Positions 1 through 8,991 of a stretch of DNA of 64,000 nucleotides are shown in pieces. This stretch comes from Acidaminococcaceae bacterium (lineage in GTDB: Bacteria > Bacillota > Negativicutes > Acidaminococcales > Acidaminococcaceae). Location: contig JAFQZL010000014.1 of assembly GCA_017405945.1 (NCBI GenBank), positions 39,478-103,477 on the forward strand, in the 5' to 3' direction. The position numbers were made by a program, and so were the translations under genes. Each line of letters opens with the position of its first letter. Position 1 is the stretch's first letter. The notes beneath the pieces were generated by a model, which saw only the letters and a list, made by a program, of their open reading frames with translations, made no database searches and was not told where the DNA came from.

Positions 1-2825
1 TCTACCAGCACGGTAGCGTTACGGATGACCGTGCCAATCAGGGCCAGTGCCCCTACCACCGCCATTATGCCAAGGGGTGTATTGAAGAGGAACAGTCCCA
101 GGAAGACGCCGATAATACCCAGGGGTGCAGTACACACTACCACAAAAACTTTTTTCACGTCCATCAGCATCAGCATCAACAGCACTAGCATAATGATAAG
201 CATAATGGGAACCGGCCCCAAAATAGAACGCAGAGAGTTGGCACTCTTTTCCGATGGACCGTCCATCTCGATGCTGACGCCTGCAGGCAGGTTCTTTCGA
301 AGTTCTTTGGCCTGCTCCATTATCTGTTCCGTCACATCGTTTCCGGTTACGCCGTCGATGATACCGGCGTTGACCGTAATGGTGGGAAGCAGGTTTCTCC
401 GCCAAATCATACCATCTTCTTTTTCATAACGCAGGTATGCTACCTGGTTCAGCTGCACTGCGCCTCTGGCAGTGGGTATACTCATAGCTCCAAGATCACT
501 GATATTCTTATGGTCCCTGGGTTCCAAACGGAAGACCATGTCGATGGCCTGGTCCCCTTCATAGTACTGACCCACGGTGTAACCGCTGATTTCCGCATAC
601 AGAGCGGAAGCTACTGTCTTTCGTGTCAGTCCCATCTGCCGCAGCTTGTCATCATCCAGTTCCACCTTCACGGCAGGAGCTTTTTCCATCCAGTCATACC
701 GCACCATGGTAACATTCTTGTTCTGCAGCATAATCTGTTTCAGCTGCCCCGCATATTCTTTTGCCTGGGTATCTGTTAATGCACGGACACGAATCATGAC
801 CGGGTATGGTGTAGGCGGACCAAGGGGAATAGATCGGGAATAGCTCTGCACATTGGGAAGCTGTTCTTCCACCATAGTTTTAATCTTCTTTTCCAGCGCC
901 ATCCTGGATTGCAGGTCTTCGGCCACTACCACCAGTTGGGCGTAATTATCACGGGGTTGCACCGGATCCAGTACCAAAACAAAACGTGGACTGCTTTTCC
1001 CAACGTATGTTGAAACACTGGCGACGCCTTTTTCTTTCATTACCAGCTGCGTCAGCTTTTTCGCTGCCTCGTCACTGGCCTGCAGGCTGGAGCCTTCCGG
1101 CAGGTTCAGCTCCACCAGCAGTTCCGGCCGCACAGATGCCGGGAAAAACTCCCGTTTCAGAAGTTTACTGAGCAGCAGCGACCCACAGAAAATGCAGACC
1201 GTAATGATAAGAACAGCAACGCGGTGCCTGAGCGCCCAATCCAGTAATTTCCTGAACACACCGTAAAACCCGCTTTCGTATTCAGGGTTTTTGTTTTCGT
1301 TCCCTTCTGTTACGCCCGTCTTTTCTTTATCATTTTTTAAATCGGGCGGCATAATCCAGGCGTGGGCCAGGGCAGGCGCTACCGTAGCCGATACCAGCCA
1401 ACTGCTCATCAGGGTAACGGTGATTACGGCAAACAAACTGCCGGCATATTCCCCTACATTGGATTTGGCAAAGGCGATGGGCATAAAGCTGACGCAGGTG
1501 ATCATAGTCCCGGTCAGCAACGGCCTGGCGCAACTTTCAAAGGCAAAAGAGCAGGCCCTGATCCGATCCCATCCCTCATTGATCTTGGTTTCGATCATTT
1601 CCACCACGACCACGGAATCATCCACCAGCATCCCAAGAGAAACAATTAGAGCGCCGAGGGACAGCTTATGTAAATCTATGCCCAATATGAACATGCCGGC
1701 CATGCTGCACATCAGCACCAGCGGTATGCAGGCGGAAATCACATATCCGCTCTGCCGTCCCAGGGTCATCAGACTTACCACGAGTACGATCAGGATAGCT
1801 TCGATCAGGCTTTCCATAAATTCACTGATAGAATTTTTTACCACCTGGGGCTGATTGAGCACCTGGTTGAGTTCAAAACCAAGGGGCAGGTCTTTGCGGA
1901 TTTCCCTGCATTTTTTATCCAGGTTTTCTCCCAGCGTTAAGTTGTTTCCTCCGTCTACCATGGAGATTGCGATTCCTACTGCGGGCTTTCCGTTAAAATA
2001 CATCTTCGGTTCCGCCGGATCCGCGTAATCACGCTTTACAGCCGCCACGTCGCCCAACCGCAGGGTGCGCCCGTTGCCGCTGATGGGAAGATTTTCTATA
2101 TTCTCTACCGTATCCGGAATGCCGGTAAGGCGCAGGTACACATTGCTTTGGTCATCGTGCTTCATGGCCGCCGGGGCAACGGATGTTTCCGCCTGGATGA
2201 CCGCGGCCAGCTGATCCACGCTCATACCCAGCTGGGACAGTTTGTCATTATCCAGCTGGATATAGATTTTTTCCGGCTGAACACCCAGCAGTTCCACTTT
2301 TTTTACGTCCGGCACCAACACAAACTGATCCTTGATCCGGCTGGCCACCTTCCGCATCTCCTCATAGGAAAAGCTGTCGGAGGTGATAGCATAGACGTTC
2401 CCGAACACGTCATCAAAGTGGTCGTTGAAAAACGGGCCGTATAAATCAGAAGGCAGCGTGCGCCTGCCGTCGTTCACCAGGTTCCTTACCTCCTGCCAGC
2501 GCAGCCGGGTGGTTTCCGGGGAAACGGAGTCCTTTAGGTATACGTTGACTACACAGGCCCCGGGGCGCGAGTAACTGGTAATATAGTCCACGTCCGGCAC
2601 GGTCTGTATGATTTTTTCTATTTTGTCGGTAACCTGCATCTCCATCTGCTTTGCCGTAGCTCCCGGCCAGGCAGCGGATACTACCATCTGCTTGACAGTA
2701 AAATTCGGGTCTTCCTGCCGCCCCAGTATCAGATAGGAAAAAATGCCCATGATGGCAATAAGTACGGAAAAAAAGTAAACAACCTGCTTATGTTTAATCG
2801 ACCATTCCGCCCAGTTTGAGTTCAT
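1..2825 (-). CDS. RND efflux transporter permease (AcrB/HAE1-like), 3' end beyond window
   Basis: Inner-membrane proton-driven drug or solute pump of the RND superfamily. The frame is open from an ATG at 2825 to the window edge, about 940 codons, so the C-terminal membrane segments are missing. After a short cytoplasmic start (MNSNWAEWSIKHKQ) comes TM1, then the periplasmic porter domain, then TM helices carrying the RND signature GMLVDDSVVVVE, whose paired aspartates are the family's proton relay. A second porter half follows, then the start of the second TM bundle (LMLMLMDVKKVFVVV). The start codon overlaps the adaptor's stop (ATGA, 4 bp), so the two are translationally coupled. The sequence looks intact. 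Substrate cannot be read from it. No TolC-like outer-membrane gene is visible; it could lie beyond the left edge. Confidence 0.95.
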   Translation of the reverse strand, partial: MNSNWAEWSIKHKQVVYFFSVLIAIMGIFSYLILGRQEDPNFTVKQMVVSAAWPGATAKQMEMQVTDKIEKIIQTVPDVDYITSYSRPGACVVNVYLKDSVSPETTRLRWQEVRNLVNDGRRTLPSDLYGPFFNDHFDDVFGNVYAITSDSFSYEEMRKVASRIKDQFVLVPDVKKVELLGVQPEKIYIQLDNDKLSQLGMSVDQLAAVIQAETSVAPAAMKHDDQSNVYLRLTGIPDTVENIENLPISGNGRTLRLGDVAAVKRDYADPAEPKMYFNGKPAVGIAISMVDGGNNLTLGENLDKKCREIRKDLPLGFELNQVLNQPQVVKNSISEFMESLIEAILIVLVVSLMTLGRQSGYVISACIPLVLMCSMAGMFILGIDLHKLSLGALIVSLGMLVDDSVVVVEMIETKINEGWDRIRACSFAFESCARPLLTGTMITCVSFMPIAFAKSNVGEYAGSLFAVITVTLMSSWLVSATVAPALAHAWIMPPDLKNDKEKTGVTEGNENKNPEYESGFYGVFRKLLDWALRHRVAVLIITVCIFCGSLLLSKLLKREFFPASVRPELLVELNLPEGSSLQASDEAAKKLTQLVMKEKGVASVSTYVGKSSPRFVLVLDPVQPRDNYAQLVVVAEDLQSRMALEKKIKTMVEEQLPNVQSYSRSIPLGPPTPYPVMIRVRALTDTQAKEYAGQLKQIMLQNKNVTMVRYDWMEKAPAVKVELDDDKLRQMGLTRKTVASALYAEISGYTVGQYYEGDQAIDMVFRLEPRDHKNISDLGAMSIPTARGAVQLNQVAYLRYEKEDGMIWRRNLLPTITVNAGIIDGVTGNDVTEQIMEQAKELRKNLPAGVSIEMDGPSEKSANSLRSILGPVPIMLIIMLVLLMLMLMDVKKVFVVVCTAPLGIIGVFLGLFLFNTPLGIMAVVGALALIGTVIRNATVLV

Positions 2826-3934
2826 TTTGTATCACTGCCTTCCAGCCGTACTTCCTGCCCTTCCGCTAACTTGTTGACGCCGCCGGTTACCACTACGTCG
2901 CCATTGGCAAGACCGCCGGCAATAATTACGTTACTGCCCTCATAGCCTGCTGTCTTTACATTCACCAGCGTCGCTTTTTTATCCCGGATGACCCATACCT
3001 GGGGCTGCTCCCCAGTCTGGTACACAGCACCGGAAGGAATTGCGATCACGTTTTCTGTACCGCTTTGCAATGTCACCCTGGCCGTCATGCCAAGCTTTAC
3101 CGCTTCCGGCATGGCATCTACGGCCACTTTTACTTTATAAGTGCGTGTCACAGAATCCGCCATGGGTGCGATTTCGCTGATGTGTCCGGAAGCTATACTG
3201 TCATTCAAGGCCCAGAAGGTTATTTTAGCCGGCTGGTTGGGCCGGATCTGTCCTAACCGGTTTTCCGGAACGTAAATCTGGATTTCCCGGCTACCATCTT
3301 GTACAATGGTAACCACAGGCGTGCCGGCGCCTACTACCTGGCCTATCTCACCGGAAATGGCTGCCACTGTGCCGTCATGATCAGAAATCAGCTGAGTATA
3401 TTCCATCTGGTTCCGGCTTGCGTTCCATTTCGCCCGGGCGCTTTTCAGCGTCGCATCCGCTGCGTCAAGCTGCGTCTTGTACTGATCCCGCGCCATAGCG
3501 CTGACAGCGTTCTGCTCATACAGTTTGCTGTAACGGGCGTAGTTATCTTTCGCCAGGTTGTAATTAGAAAGGGCCGCCTGATAGGCTGCCTGGTCTGCAT
3601 CATAACTTTGCCGTATATCCCTGGAATCAAGTTCCATCAGCACCTGTCCGGCGCGGACTGTGTCTCCCAGATTAACAGAACGGGATACAATCTTGCCTCC
3701 TGTCTGGAAGGCAAGATTGCTTTCATACTTTCCCCGAACCTCGCCTGGATATATAACCTCACCGTCAGCAACAGTTTCTCCAACGGTCAATGTTCGCACC
3801 ACCGGAACGACCTTCTCCTCCGCTGCAGGCGGCTCCAATACGGAAACAACCCGCCAGCCCACAAAAGCAATCACAGCAACAACAAACAAAGCAAAATGTG
3901 TGTTTGTCAGTTTTATTTCCTTTAGAAAGTTCAT
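2822..3934 (-). CDS. RND efflux periplasmic adaptor subunit (membrane fusion protein)
   Basis: A 370-residue HlyD/AcrA-type adaptor that links the inner-membrane RND pump to an outer-membrane channel. One N-terminal membrane anchor (about residues 12-30) is followed by a biotinyl-lipoyl half motif (GGKIVSRSVNLGDTVRAGQVLMEL), an alpha-helical hairpin with Ala/Gln/Tyr-rich heptads (about 110-180), the second lipoyl half (DGTVAAISGEIGQVV), a beta-barrel and a membrane-proximal domain. No lipobox is seen, so anchoring is probably through the uncleaved helix. It lies 114 bp downstream of the tetR-like gene and overlaps the permease by 4 bp, giving the order regulator-adaptor-permease. A periplasmic adaptor is consistent with a diderm cell but is not proof of one. 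Confidence 0.93.
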   Translation of the reverse strand: MNFLKEIKLTNTHFALFVVAVIAFVGWRVVSVLEPPAAEEKVVPVVRTLTVGETVADGEVIYPGEVRGKYESNLAFQTGGKIVSRSVNLGDTVRAGQVLMELDSRDIRQSYDADQAAYQAALSNYNLAKDNYARYSKLYEQNAVSAMARDQYKTQLDAADATLKSARAKWNASRNQMEYTQLISDHDGTVAAISGEIGQVVGAGTPVVTIVQDGSREIQIYVPENRLGQIRPNQPAKITFWALNDSIASGHISEIAPMADSVTRTYKVKVAVDAMPEAVKLGMTARVTLQSGTENVIAIPSGAVYQTGEQPQVWVIRDKKATLVNVKTAGYEGSNVIIAGGLANGDVVVTGGVNKLAEGQEVRLEGSDTK

Positions 3935-4048
3935 GATCTGTTCTCTCCAATCTGACGTTACAACTGTCTTTTCCTTTTATTACAATCTATCTGTTGCGAG
4001 TTAATTCAATTATTTTATTCCCAGCGGTAGCAGCCAGGCAAATCTGAT

Positions 4049-4684
4049 TTATTGCAACCGGTCTTTTCCCGTTGAAATGGTATTCAGGTAATCAAGGTAC
4101 ACAGACCTCAGCTTTTCGGAATCATCTGCACCAGGAAGTCGTTTTGATTCCGATATGGCTTCGTAGCTGTAGGTCACCAGATAAAAAGCAAAAATACTGA
4201 TAAGCACGAAAGCCGTGCGCCGACTATCCGTTTCTGCTTTTACGTACTGACTGTCCTTTGCCCTGTCGAAAGCTTCCGTCAACCTGTCGTAAAAAGCAAT
4301 CATCTGTTGTCTGACGATATTGTTCCCTACTGCTGTTGGTGTCAGGAACTCCCGATAAATGACATGGATACTCTCCGGTTCCTTCAGGAAAACATTCTTC
4401 ACCTCATCCAAAAACGCCAGAATACAGGCCAGCGGGGTCTGCCCCGGTTCTTTTAATAGTTCCGCAAGGCGAAGCAGCTTTTCTGCCTGCTGTTCCAGCA
4501 CCTTCCGGTACAACTGAGCCTTACCACCGAAATGATACGAAACCAACGCGCAGTTGGCACCTGCCTCCTCGGTTATTTTCTTAACGGAAACTCCATGGTA
4601 GCCGTATTGAGCAAAAAGCCATTTGGCGGCCTGCAAAATCTTTTCAGAAGTGCCTTTGGCTGATAGCGATGCAACTGTCTTCAT
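4049..4684 (-). CDS. TetR/AcrR family transcriptional regulator
   Basis: A 211-residue one-component repressor. The N-terminal helix-turn-helix (about 10-60) reads SEKILQAAKWLFAQYGYHGV then SVKKITEEAGANCALVSYHF, the classic TetR DNA-binding layout. The remaining helices (about 65-205) form the ligand-binding and dimerisation domain and resemble the CerR-type C-terminal domain found on regulators of RND pumps. It is the first gene of the efflux operon. A perfect 16-bp palindrome overlaps the predicted transcription start just upstream, so autorepression and control of the downstream pump are likely. The inducer is unknown. Confidence 0.9.
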   Translation of the reverse strand: MKTVASLSAKGTSEKILQAAKWLFAQYGYHGVSVKKITEEAGANCALVSYHFGGKAQLYRKVLEQQAEKLLRLAELLKEPGQTPLACILAFLDEVKNVFLKEPESIHVIYREFLTPTAVGNNIVRQQMIAFYDRLTEAFDRAKDSQYVKAETDSRRTAFVLISIFAFYLVTYSYEAISESKRLPGADDSEKLRSVYLDYLNTISTGKDRLQ

Positions 4685-4734
4685 GTCCGGTTCCCCAATC
4701 TTCCTTTCATAATAGTCAAGAAGAATATATAATT

Positions 4735-4779
4735 AATTAAACGTTTAATTTATTATAACATAGATTTTACTGCAAGCAA
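4735..4779 (-). promoter_or_regulatory. Promoter with TetR-type operator for the efflux operon
   Basis: On the minus strand a -35 TTGCTT (4774-4779), 16-bp spacer and perfect -10 TATAAT (4752-4757) are followed at once by a perfect 16-bp palindrome AATTAAACGTTTAATT (4735-4750). The palindrome covers the expected +1 region, so a bound TetR dimer would block initiation. Assignment to the adjacent regulator is inference. Confidence 0.75.
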
Positions 4780-4791
4780 GGGTCAATAATA

Positions 4792-4836
4792 AAGCGCTAC
4801 AGTAAAATGTATCATACACATTTTACTGTAGCGCTT
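4792..4836 (-). terminator. Intrinsic terminator of the S41 protease gene
   Basis: A perfect inverted repeat with 19-bp arms (4792-4810 and 4818-4836) and a 7-nt loop. On the minus strand the hairpin is followed by TTTATTATT. It lies 56 bp past the protease stop and just upstream of the tetR promoter. The stem is unusually long for a terminator (see findings). Confidence 0.75.
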
Positions 4837-4892
4837 CTTGTTTTACGGTTCACTACGTAAAGCTTTGGTACACATTTTTTTATCGCCGCTGC

Positions 4893-6053
4893 TCAAATTC
4901 CCTTCTTTTCCAGTTCTTCCTTCAAATACTCTTCTGCCTTTTTCAGTTGCACGTCGGTGGTCGCCTTTTCCGGCAATTCGATTTCCACATCGGGTTCCAC
5001 GCCCACTTTATGGATGGACCGGCCAGAAGGCGTATAATACATAGCCGTGGTCAGTTTCAGCCCCGTATCGGCCGTAATATGAAATACCGATTGCACGCAG
5101 CCTTTTCCATACGTTTTCACACCAAACAGTTTGCCGGCTTTAGTGTCCTGTACCGCGCCGGACACAATTTCTGAAGCACTTGCACTGCCATGGTCAATCA
5201 AAATCGCCAGCGGATATTTCACTTTTTCCAGTTTGGATTCGTAGATCTGTGTTTTTCCCTTTTTATCAGTAATAGAAACCACCGGGCCTTTAGGCACAAT
5301 GTAGTTTGCCACTTTAACGCATTCCCCTAACAGCCCGCCGGGATTATGCCGAAGATCCAGCAGAGTCGCACGCATGCCTTCCTGTTCCAGCTTTTCATAA
5401 GTTTTTTTAAACTCCTCGCCGGTGTTTTCATTGAACATGGAAATCCGGATATAACCGATTTTGGAATCAGGCAGCATTTTTCCCGCTACCGACTTAATCT
5501 TTATATCTTCACGTACAATGTCGGCGGTAAACTGTTCTCCGTTCTTGTGTTCCAGCAACAACTTGACATTGGTTCCCTTTTTACCGCGAATAGTACTGAC
5601 AACGTCCTCCAGAGAACGTCCTTTCGTATCTACATCATTCACCTTCAGGATTTTGTCTCCGGCTTCAATGCCTGCTTTCGCGCCGGGAGAACCTTCCATG
5701 GGAGACACCACTACGAACTCCTTGTTGCGTTGGCCCAATACAACTCCGATACCGCCGAACGTTCCGTCCGTCATCTCGTTCAGACGGGCAAAACTCTCCT
5801 CATTCAGATACTCGGAATACGGATCGTCCAGGCTTTCCACCAGTCCGTGCATGGCGCCCTCAAACAGCTTTTTATCTGTATACTCCCCAACATAGCCGGA
5901 ATGGATACGTCCCAGCGTATAGAGGAACTGCAGCGCCCCTTGCGCATTATGGGTCACCTTCTGCAGGCCCCAGATCATACCGATGACCGTCATTGATATG
6001 GTAAGTACGACTACCAGAGGAATCACCCATATACTGACTTTTCTGTTAAACAC
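4893..6053 (-). CDS. S41 family carboxy-terminal processing protease (CtpA/CtpB-like)
   Basis: A membrane-anchored periplasmic or extracytoplasmic serine protease of about 386 residues. The start is GTG at 6053, preceded by GGAGG with 7-nt spacing; upstream in-frame codons run back into a terminator hairpin. Domains: one N-terminal TM helix, a dimerisation region, a PDZ domain with the GIGVVL carboxylate-binding loop (about 75-165), then the S41 catalytic core. The Ser/Lys dyad is visible as GSASASEIV and TYGKGCVQS. Ctp proteases trim C-termini of envelope proteins and, in several bacteria, regulate peptidoglycan hydrolases. Here the gene directly follows an M23 hydrolase/activator and ftsEX, as ctpB follows ftsEX in B. 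subtilis. Regulation of that hydrolase is plausible but inferred. Confidence 0.92.
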   Translation of the reverse strand: MFNRKVSIWVIPLVVVLTISMTVIGMIWGLQKVTHNAQGALQFLYTLGRIHSGYVGEYTDKKLFEGAMHGLVESLDDPYSEYLNEESFARLNEMTDGTFGGIGVVLGQRNKEFVVVSPMEGSPGAKAGIEAGDKILKVNDVDTKGRSLEDVVSTIRGKKGTNVKLLLEHKNGEQFTADIVREDIKIKSVAGKMLPDSKIGYIRISMFNENTGEEFKKTYEKLEQEGMRATLLDLRHNPGGLLGECVKVANYIVPKGPVVSITDKKGKTQIYESKLEKVKYPLAILIDHGSASASEIVSGAVQDTKAGKLFGVKTYGKGCVQSVFHITADTGLKLTTAMYYTPSGRSIHKVGVEPDVEIELPEKATTDVQLKKAEEYLKEELEKKGI

Positions 6054-6096
6054 CTGATACCCTCCACTGCAAACTACAAAATAAAGCGTAATATCA

Positions 6097-6132
6097 AAAA
6101 GGAGGAAGGAGGACAAGCCCCTTCCTCCTTTT
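6097..6132 (-). terminator. Terminator between the M23 gene and the S41 protease gene
   Basis: A 13-bp perfect inverted repeat (6097-6109 and 6120-6132, AAAAGGAGGAAGG arms). On the minus strand it continues into TTTTTGATATT. It lies 51 bp after the M23 stop and 44 bp before the protease GTG, so the protease is either expressed by read-through or from an unseen promoter. Confidence 0.8.
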
Positions 6133-6182
6133 AACGTCTCCGAACAGTCAGCAGCAATTCGCCGTTACAATGTTTTTCTTAA

Positions 6183-7319
6183 TCAAGGCAGATAATTCAA
6201 TGGTTCCGTCACTTCACCGTGCAGGCGAACCTCAAAGTGGCAGTGGGGACCGGTAGAATACCCGGTACTGCCTGCCAGGGCTACAACCTGACCCTGGGAT
6301 ACCCGCTGCCCTTCACCTACAGACAGACTGGAATTATGTCCGTAAATAGTAACCAGCCCGCCGCCATGATCAATCATAATGGCATAACCGTAACCGCCCA
6401 TCCAGCCGGAGTACACAACCACCCCGGCTGCTGCCGCATGGATCGGAGTTCCGTAATCTACTGCAATATCCATGCCGGAATGATATTTCCGCGTTCCGAA
6501 AATCGGATGCACGCGCCAGCCGTAATAAGAAGTAATAGTACCGGAACAGGGCCAGACAAAAGATCCGTTCCCTCCGCCGGAGGGCATCACAGAAGCGGTT
6601 TCCATCCCCTGCAGCATCGCCTTGATATTATCGGAAATAGCAAGCATGCGGTCGTATTCTTCCTCTGACTTACGCTTTTCTTCTTCCGCTATGTACAGTT
6701 TCTGGGCACGCTGCTGCCGCATCTCTTCGGCACTGCTGCGTTTCTGTTCCAGAGCAGTTTTATCCTTTTTGATCTCGGCCATCTGGCCATCAAGTTGATC
6801 CTGCCGTGTCTTGATTTCCGCAGCCTCTTTTTCCACGATGGCAATCAGATCCAGATCGCTGCGGATGATTTTCTGCAACAGGTACATACGGGAAGCAAAA
6901 TCTCCGAAGTCCTTGGCACCCAGCAGTACGTCCAGATAATTAATCTGTCCGTTCACATATATATCCCTGAGCCGCTGTCGGTAGATCAGCATCCGCCCTT
7001 CCATTTCCTCTTTCTTTTTATTCAGTTCGGCCGTATTCTTATCAATATCCTTCTGCAGCGTGTCTGCTTTCTTCTGCAATACATCGATATCCTGCTGAAG
7101 GCGGGTTAATTTACTCACGATTTCACCCAGGCTTTCTTTTGCCTCTGCGACTTTATGTTTTGCCTGGTCTTTCTTTTCTTCTGCCACCTGTACATTATGC
7201 TGGGCCTTGTCAAGTTCCCTCTGCTTTTTCTCCATTTCACTGGCTGCAAAGGCGGGAAACATGTTCAGCAGGAACAACCATACGGCGAAGAACGATGCCA
7301 ATACTCTACGCGATTTCAT
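6183..7319 (-). CDS. M23 peptidoglycan DD-endopeptidase, EnvC/CwlO-like, with coiled coil
   Basis: A 378-residue secreted murein hydrolase or hydrolase activator. An N-terminal signal peptide (LASFFAVWLFLLNMFPAFA) is followed by a long charged coiled coil (about 27-235, heptads rich in K/E/Q) and a C-terminal LytM/M23 domain. Zinc ligands appear intact: HSGMD gives His and Asp and HCHFEV gives the HxH pair, so unlike E. coli EnvC this may be an active enzyme. In known systems FtsEX binds such coiled-coil partners and switches them on at the septum or sidewall. The gene follows ftsX by 12 bp, supporting that partnership. A terminator hairpin lies downstream. Confidence 0.92.
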   Translation of the reverse strand: MKSRRVLASFFAVWLFLLNMFPAFAASEMEKKQRELDKAQHNVQVAEEKKDQAKHKVAEAKESLGEIVSKLTRLQQDIDVLQKKADTLQKDIDKNTAELNKKKEEMEGRMLIYRQRLRDIYVNGQINYLDVLLGAKDFGDFASRMYLLQKIIRSDLDLIAIVEKEAAEIKTRQDQLDGQMAEIKKDKTALEQKRSSAEEMRQQRAQKLYIAEEEKRKSEEEYDRMLAISDNIKAMLQGMETASVMPSGGGNGSFVWPCSGTITSYYGWRVHPIFGTRKYHSGMDIAVDYGTPIHAAAAGVVVYSGWMGGYGYAIMIDHGGGLVTIYGHNSSLSVGEGQRVSQGQVVALAGSTGYSTGPHCHFEVRLHGEVTEPLNYLP

Positions 7320-7331
7320 AGGACAGCCCCC

Positions 7332-8219
7332 CTAAACCCGCAGGAACTTCTTAAGGGAGAGGTAGCTGCCTAATGCCCCAATCAGCGTGCCGCAGGCAAG
7401 GATGAAAATATCCGCATACAGCAGGGTTGGCCAGGACGGCAACACCGGGAAAAACGCAAAGGTCGTATGCAACCTGCCGCTGAGGCTGACATAAATCAAA
7501 TCGACTACTGCACAGGCAATAATGGCACCTCCCAGCCCCAAAGTCATGCCTTCCAGCAGGAAAGGCCAGCGGATGAACCAGTCAGTGGCACCTACGTACT
7601 TCATAATAACCACTTCACGCCGCCGGGCGAACACGGTGAGGCGAATGGTATTGATAATGATAAACAGGGTGGCAAAACAAAGGAACACTATCAGCACCGC
7701 GCCCCCGATACGCATCACCTTGGTAAGCGCAAAAAGGTGTTCCACCACTTCCTGCCCGAATTTCGCTGTCTCTACCTTGGGCCAGTGTTCCACCTGGGAA
7801 ACCAGCGCCTTGATCCGCTCCGGCCTGTCTACCTGGACCTCGAAAGAAAAAGGAAAAGGATTGTCCTTGCCCAGTGCTTTCAATAAAGTTGCCTGGTCAC
7901 CCAGACGGTTTTTAAAGCGTTCCATGGCCATGGCCTTGGTTACTTCCGTAACCTGGACCACGCCTTCCATCTTTTTCAGTTTCTCCCGCATCTCGGCAAC
8001 TTCTTCCCCGGTAGCGGTATCCTCCAGATAGACCGTCATCTCCACCTGACCTTCCAGATACTTCGCCAGGTTGTCCGTATTCAGGTACATCAGCAGGAAC
8101 AGTCCCAGGACCAGAAGGGAAACGGCAACCGTGGAGACAGAAGCAAAGCTCATGATGCCGTTGCGTTTAATGGATTTTCCTGTCTCACGGATAAAATATT
8201 CTTTACTGCTCAGACTCAT
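7332..8219 (-). CDS. ftsX: Cell division protein FtsX (ABC-type membrane subunit)
   Basis: A 295-residue membrane partner of the FtsE ATPase. It has a short cytoplasmic N-terminus, TM1 (VAVSLLVLGLFLLMYL), an extracytoplasmic domain of about 120 residues that in other species contacts the peptidoglycan hydrolase, and three more TM helices with the FtsX-family segment IRLTVFARRREVVIMKYVGA between TM2 and TM3. The gene overlaps ftsE by 17 bp, and the hydrolase gene follows at once. The complex transduces ATP hydrolysis across the membrane to control wall cleavage rather than to transport a solute. Confidence 0.95.
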   Translation of the reverse strand: MSLSSKEYFIRETGKSIKRNGIMSFASVSTVAVSLLVLGLFLLMYLNTDNLAKYLEGQVEMTVYLEDTATGEEVAEMREKLKKMEGVVQVTEVTKAMAMERFKNRLGDQATLLKALGKDNPFPFSFEVQVDRPERIKALVSQVEHWPKVETAKFGQEVVEHLFALTKVMRIGGAVLIVFLCFATLFIIINTIRLTVFARRREVVIMKYVGATDWFIRWPFLLEGMTLGLGGAIIACAVVDLIYVSLSGRLHTTFAFFPVLPSWPTLLYADIFILACGTLIGALGSYLSLKKFLRV

Positions 8220-8895
8220 ATCCGTATACTCCGTTCAATTCGTCACGAACGATTTCGCCGTGTTCGATTGCGATGACCCGCTTGCCCATACTGTCGACAA
8301 TTTCCTTGTCATGGGTGGCCATAATGATTGTCGTGCCGGTATTATTAATCTCCTGGAAAATCTCCATGATTTCCATGCTGGTTTCCGGATCCAGGTTTCC
8401 TGTGGGTTCATCCGCAATCACCAGGCTGGGGCTGTTAACAATAGCCCGGGCAATGGCAATGCGTTGCTGTTCCCCGCCGGACAGTTCGTTTGGTTTGGAA
8501 TACGCCCGGCGGCGCAGACCTACCAGGTCCAGCACATTCATTACGCGCCGTTTGATTTTGCGGTACGGCGCTTCAATAACCTGCATGGCAAAGGCAACGT
8601 TATCATACACCGTACGATCCGGCAGCAGGCGATAGTCCTGGAATATGATACCCAGCTGGCGCCGCAGGTACGGTACTTCTTTTGCAGTTAAATTCAAAAT
8701 GTCCACATCGTTCAGCCGTATAGTGCCGGAAGTAGGAAGCACTTCCCGGAACAGCAGCTTGATAAATGTAGACTTGCCGGCTCCGCTGGGACCTACGATG
8801 AATACAAATTCACCCTGCTCAATTCGAACGTTAATATTTCGCAGCGCCACATTCCCGCCGGGATATGTTTTGCTGACATCTGTCATTTCCAGCAC
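8203..8895 (-). CDS. ftsE: Cell division ATP-binding protein FtsE
   Basis: A 230-residue ABC ATPase. Walker A GPSGAGKST, signature LSGGEQQRIAIARA, Walker B LVIADEPTGNLDPE and the switch histidine in MATHDKE are all intact. The start is a GTG at 8895 with GGAGGGTG upstream; the next in-frame ATG, three codons in, is less well spaced. First gene of the ftsE-ftsX-M23 operon. Paired with FtsX it forms the FtsEX complex that activates peptidoglycan hydrolases. Confidence 0.96.
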   Translation of the reverse strand: MLEMTDVSKTYPGGNVALRNINVRIEQGEFVFIVGPSGAGKSTFIKLLFREVLPTSGTIRLNDVDILNLTAKEVPYLRRQLGIIFQDYRLLPDRTVYDNVAFAMQVIEAPYRKIKRRVMNVLDLVGLRRRAYSKPNELSGGEQQRIAIARAIVNSPSLVIADEPTGNLDPETSMEIMEIFQEINNTGTTIIMATHDKEIVDSMGKRVIAIEHGEIVRDELNGVYGYESEQ

Positions 8896-8947
8896 TGGTT
8901 AAACACCCTCCAAAATGTTTCAAAAAAAGTAATTCACCACTTATAAT

Positions 8948-8976
8948 ATACTACTTTTTGTGTACACCGTTTGCAA
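8948..8976 (-). promoter_or_regulatory. Possible promoter of ftsE
   Basis: Minus-strand TTGCAA (8971-8976), 17-bp spacer, TAGTAT (8948-8953), in the AT-rich 96-bp gap between csaB and ftsE. A slightly shifted -10 (TATATT or TATTAT) is also possible. Confidence 0.45.
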
Positions 8977-8991
8977 AATAATTGCAAATTA

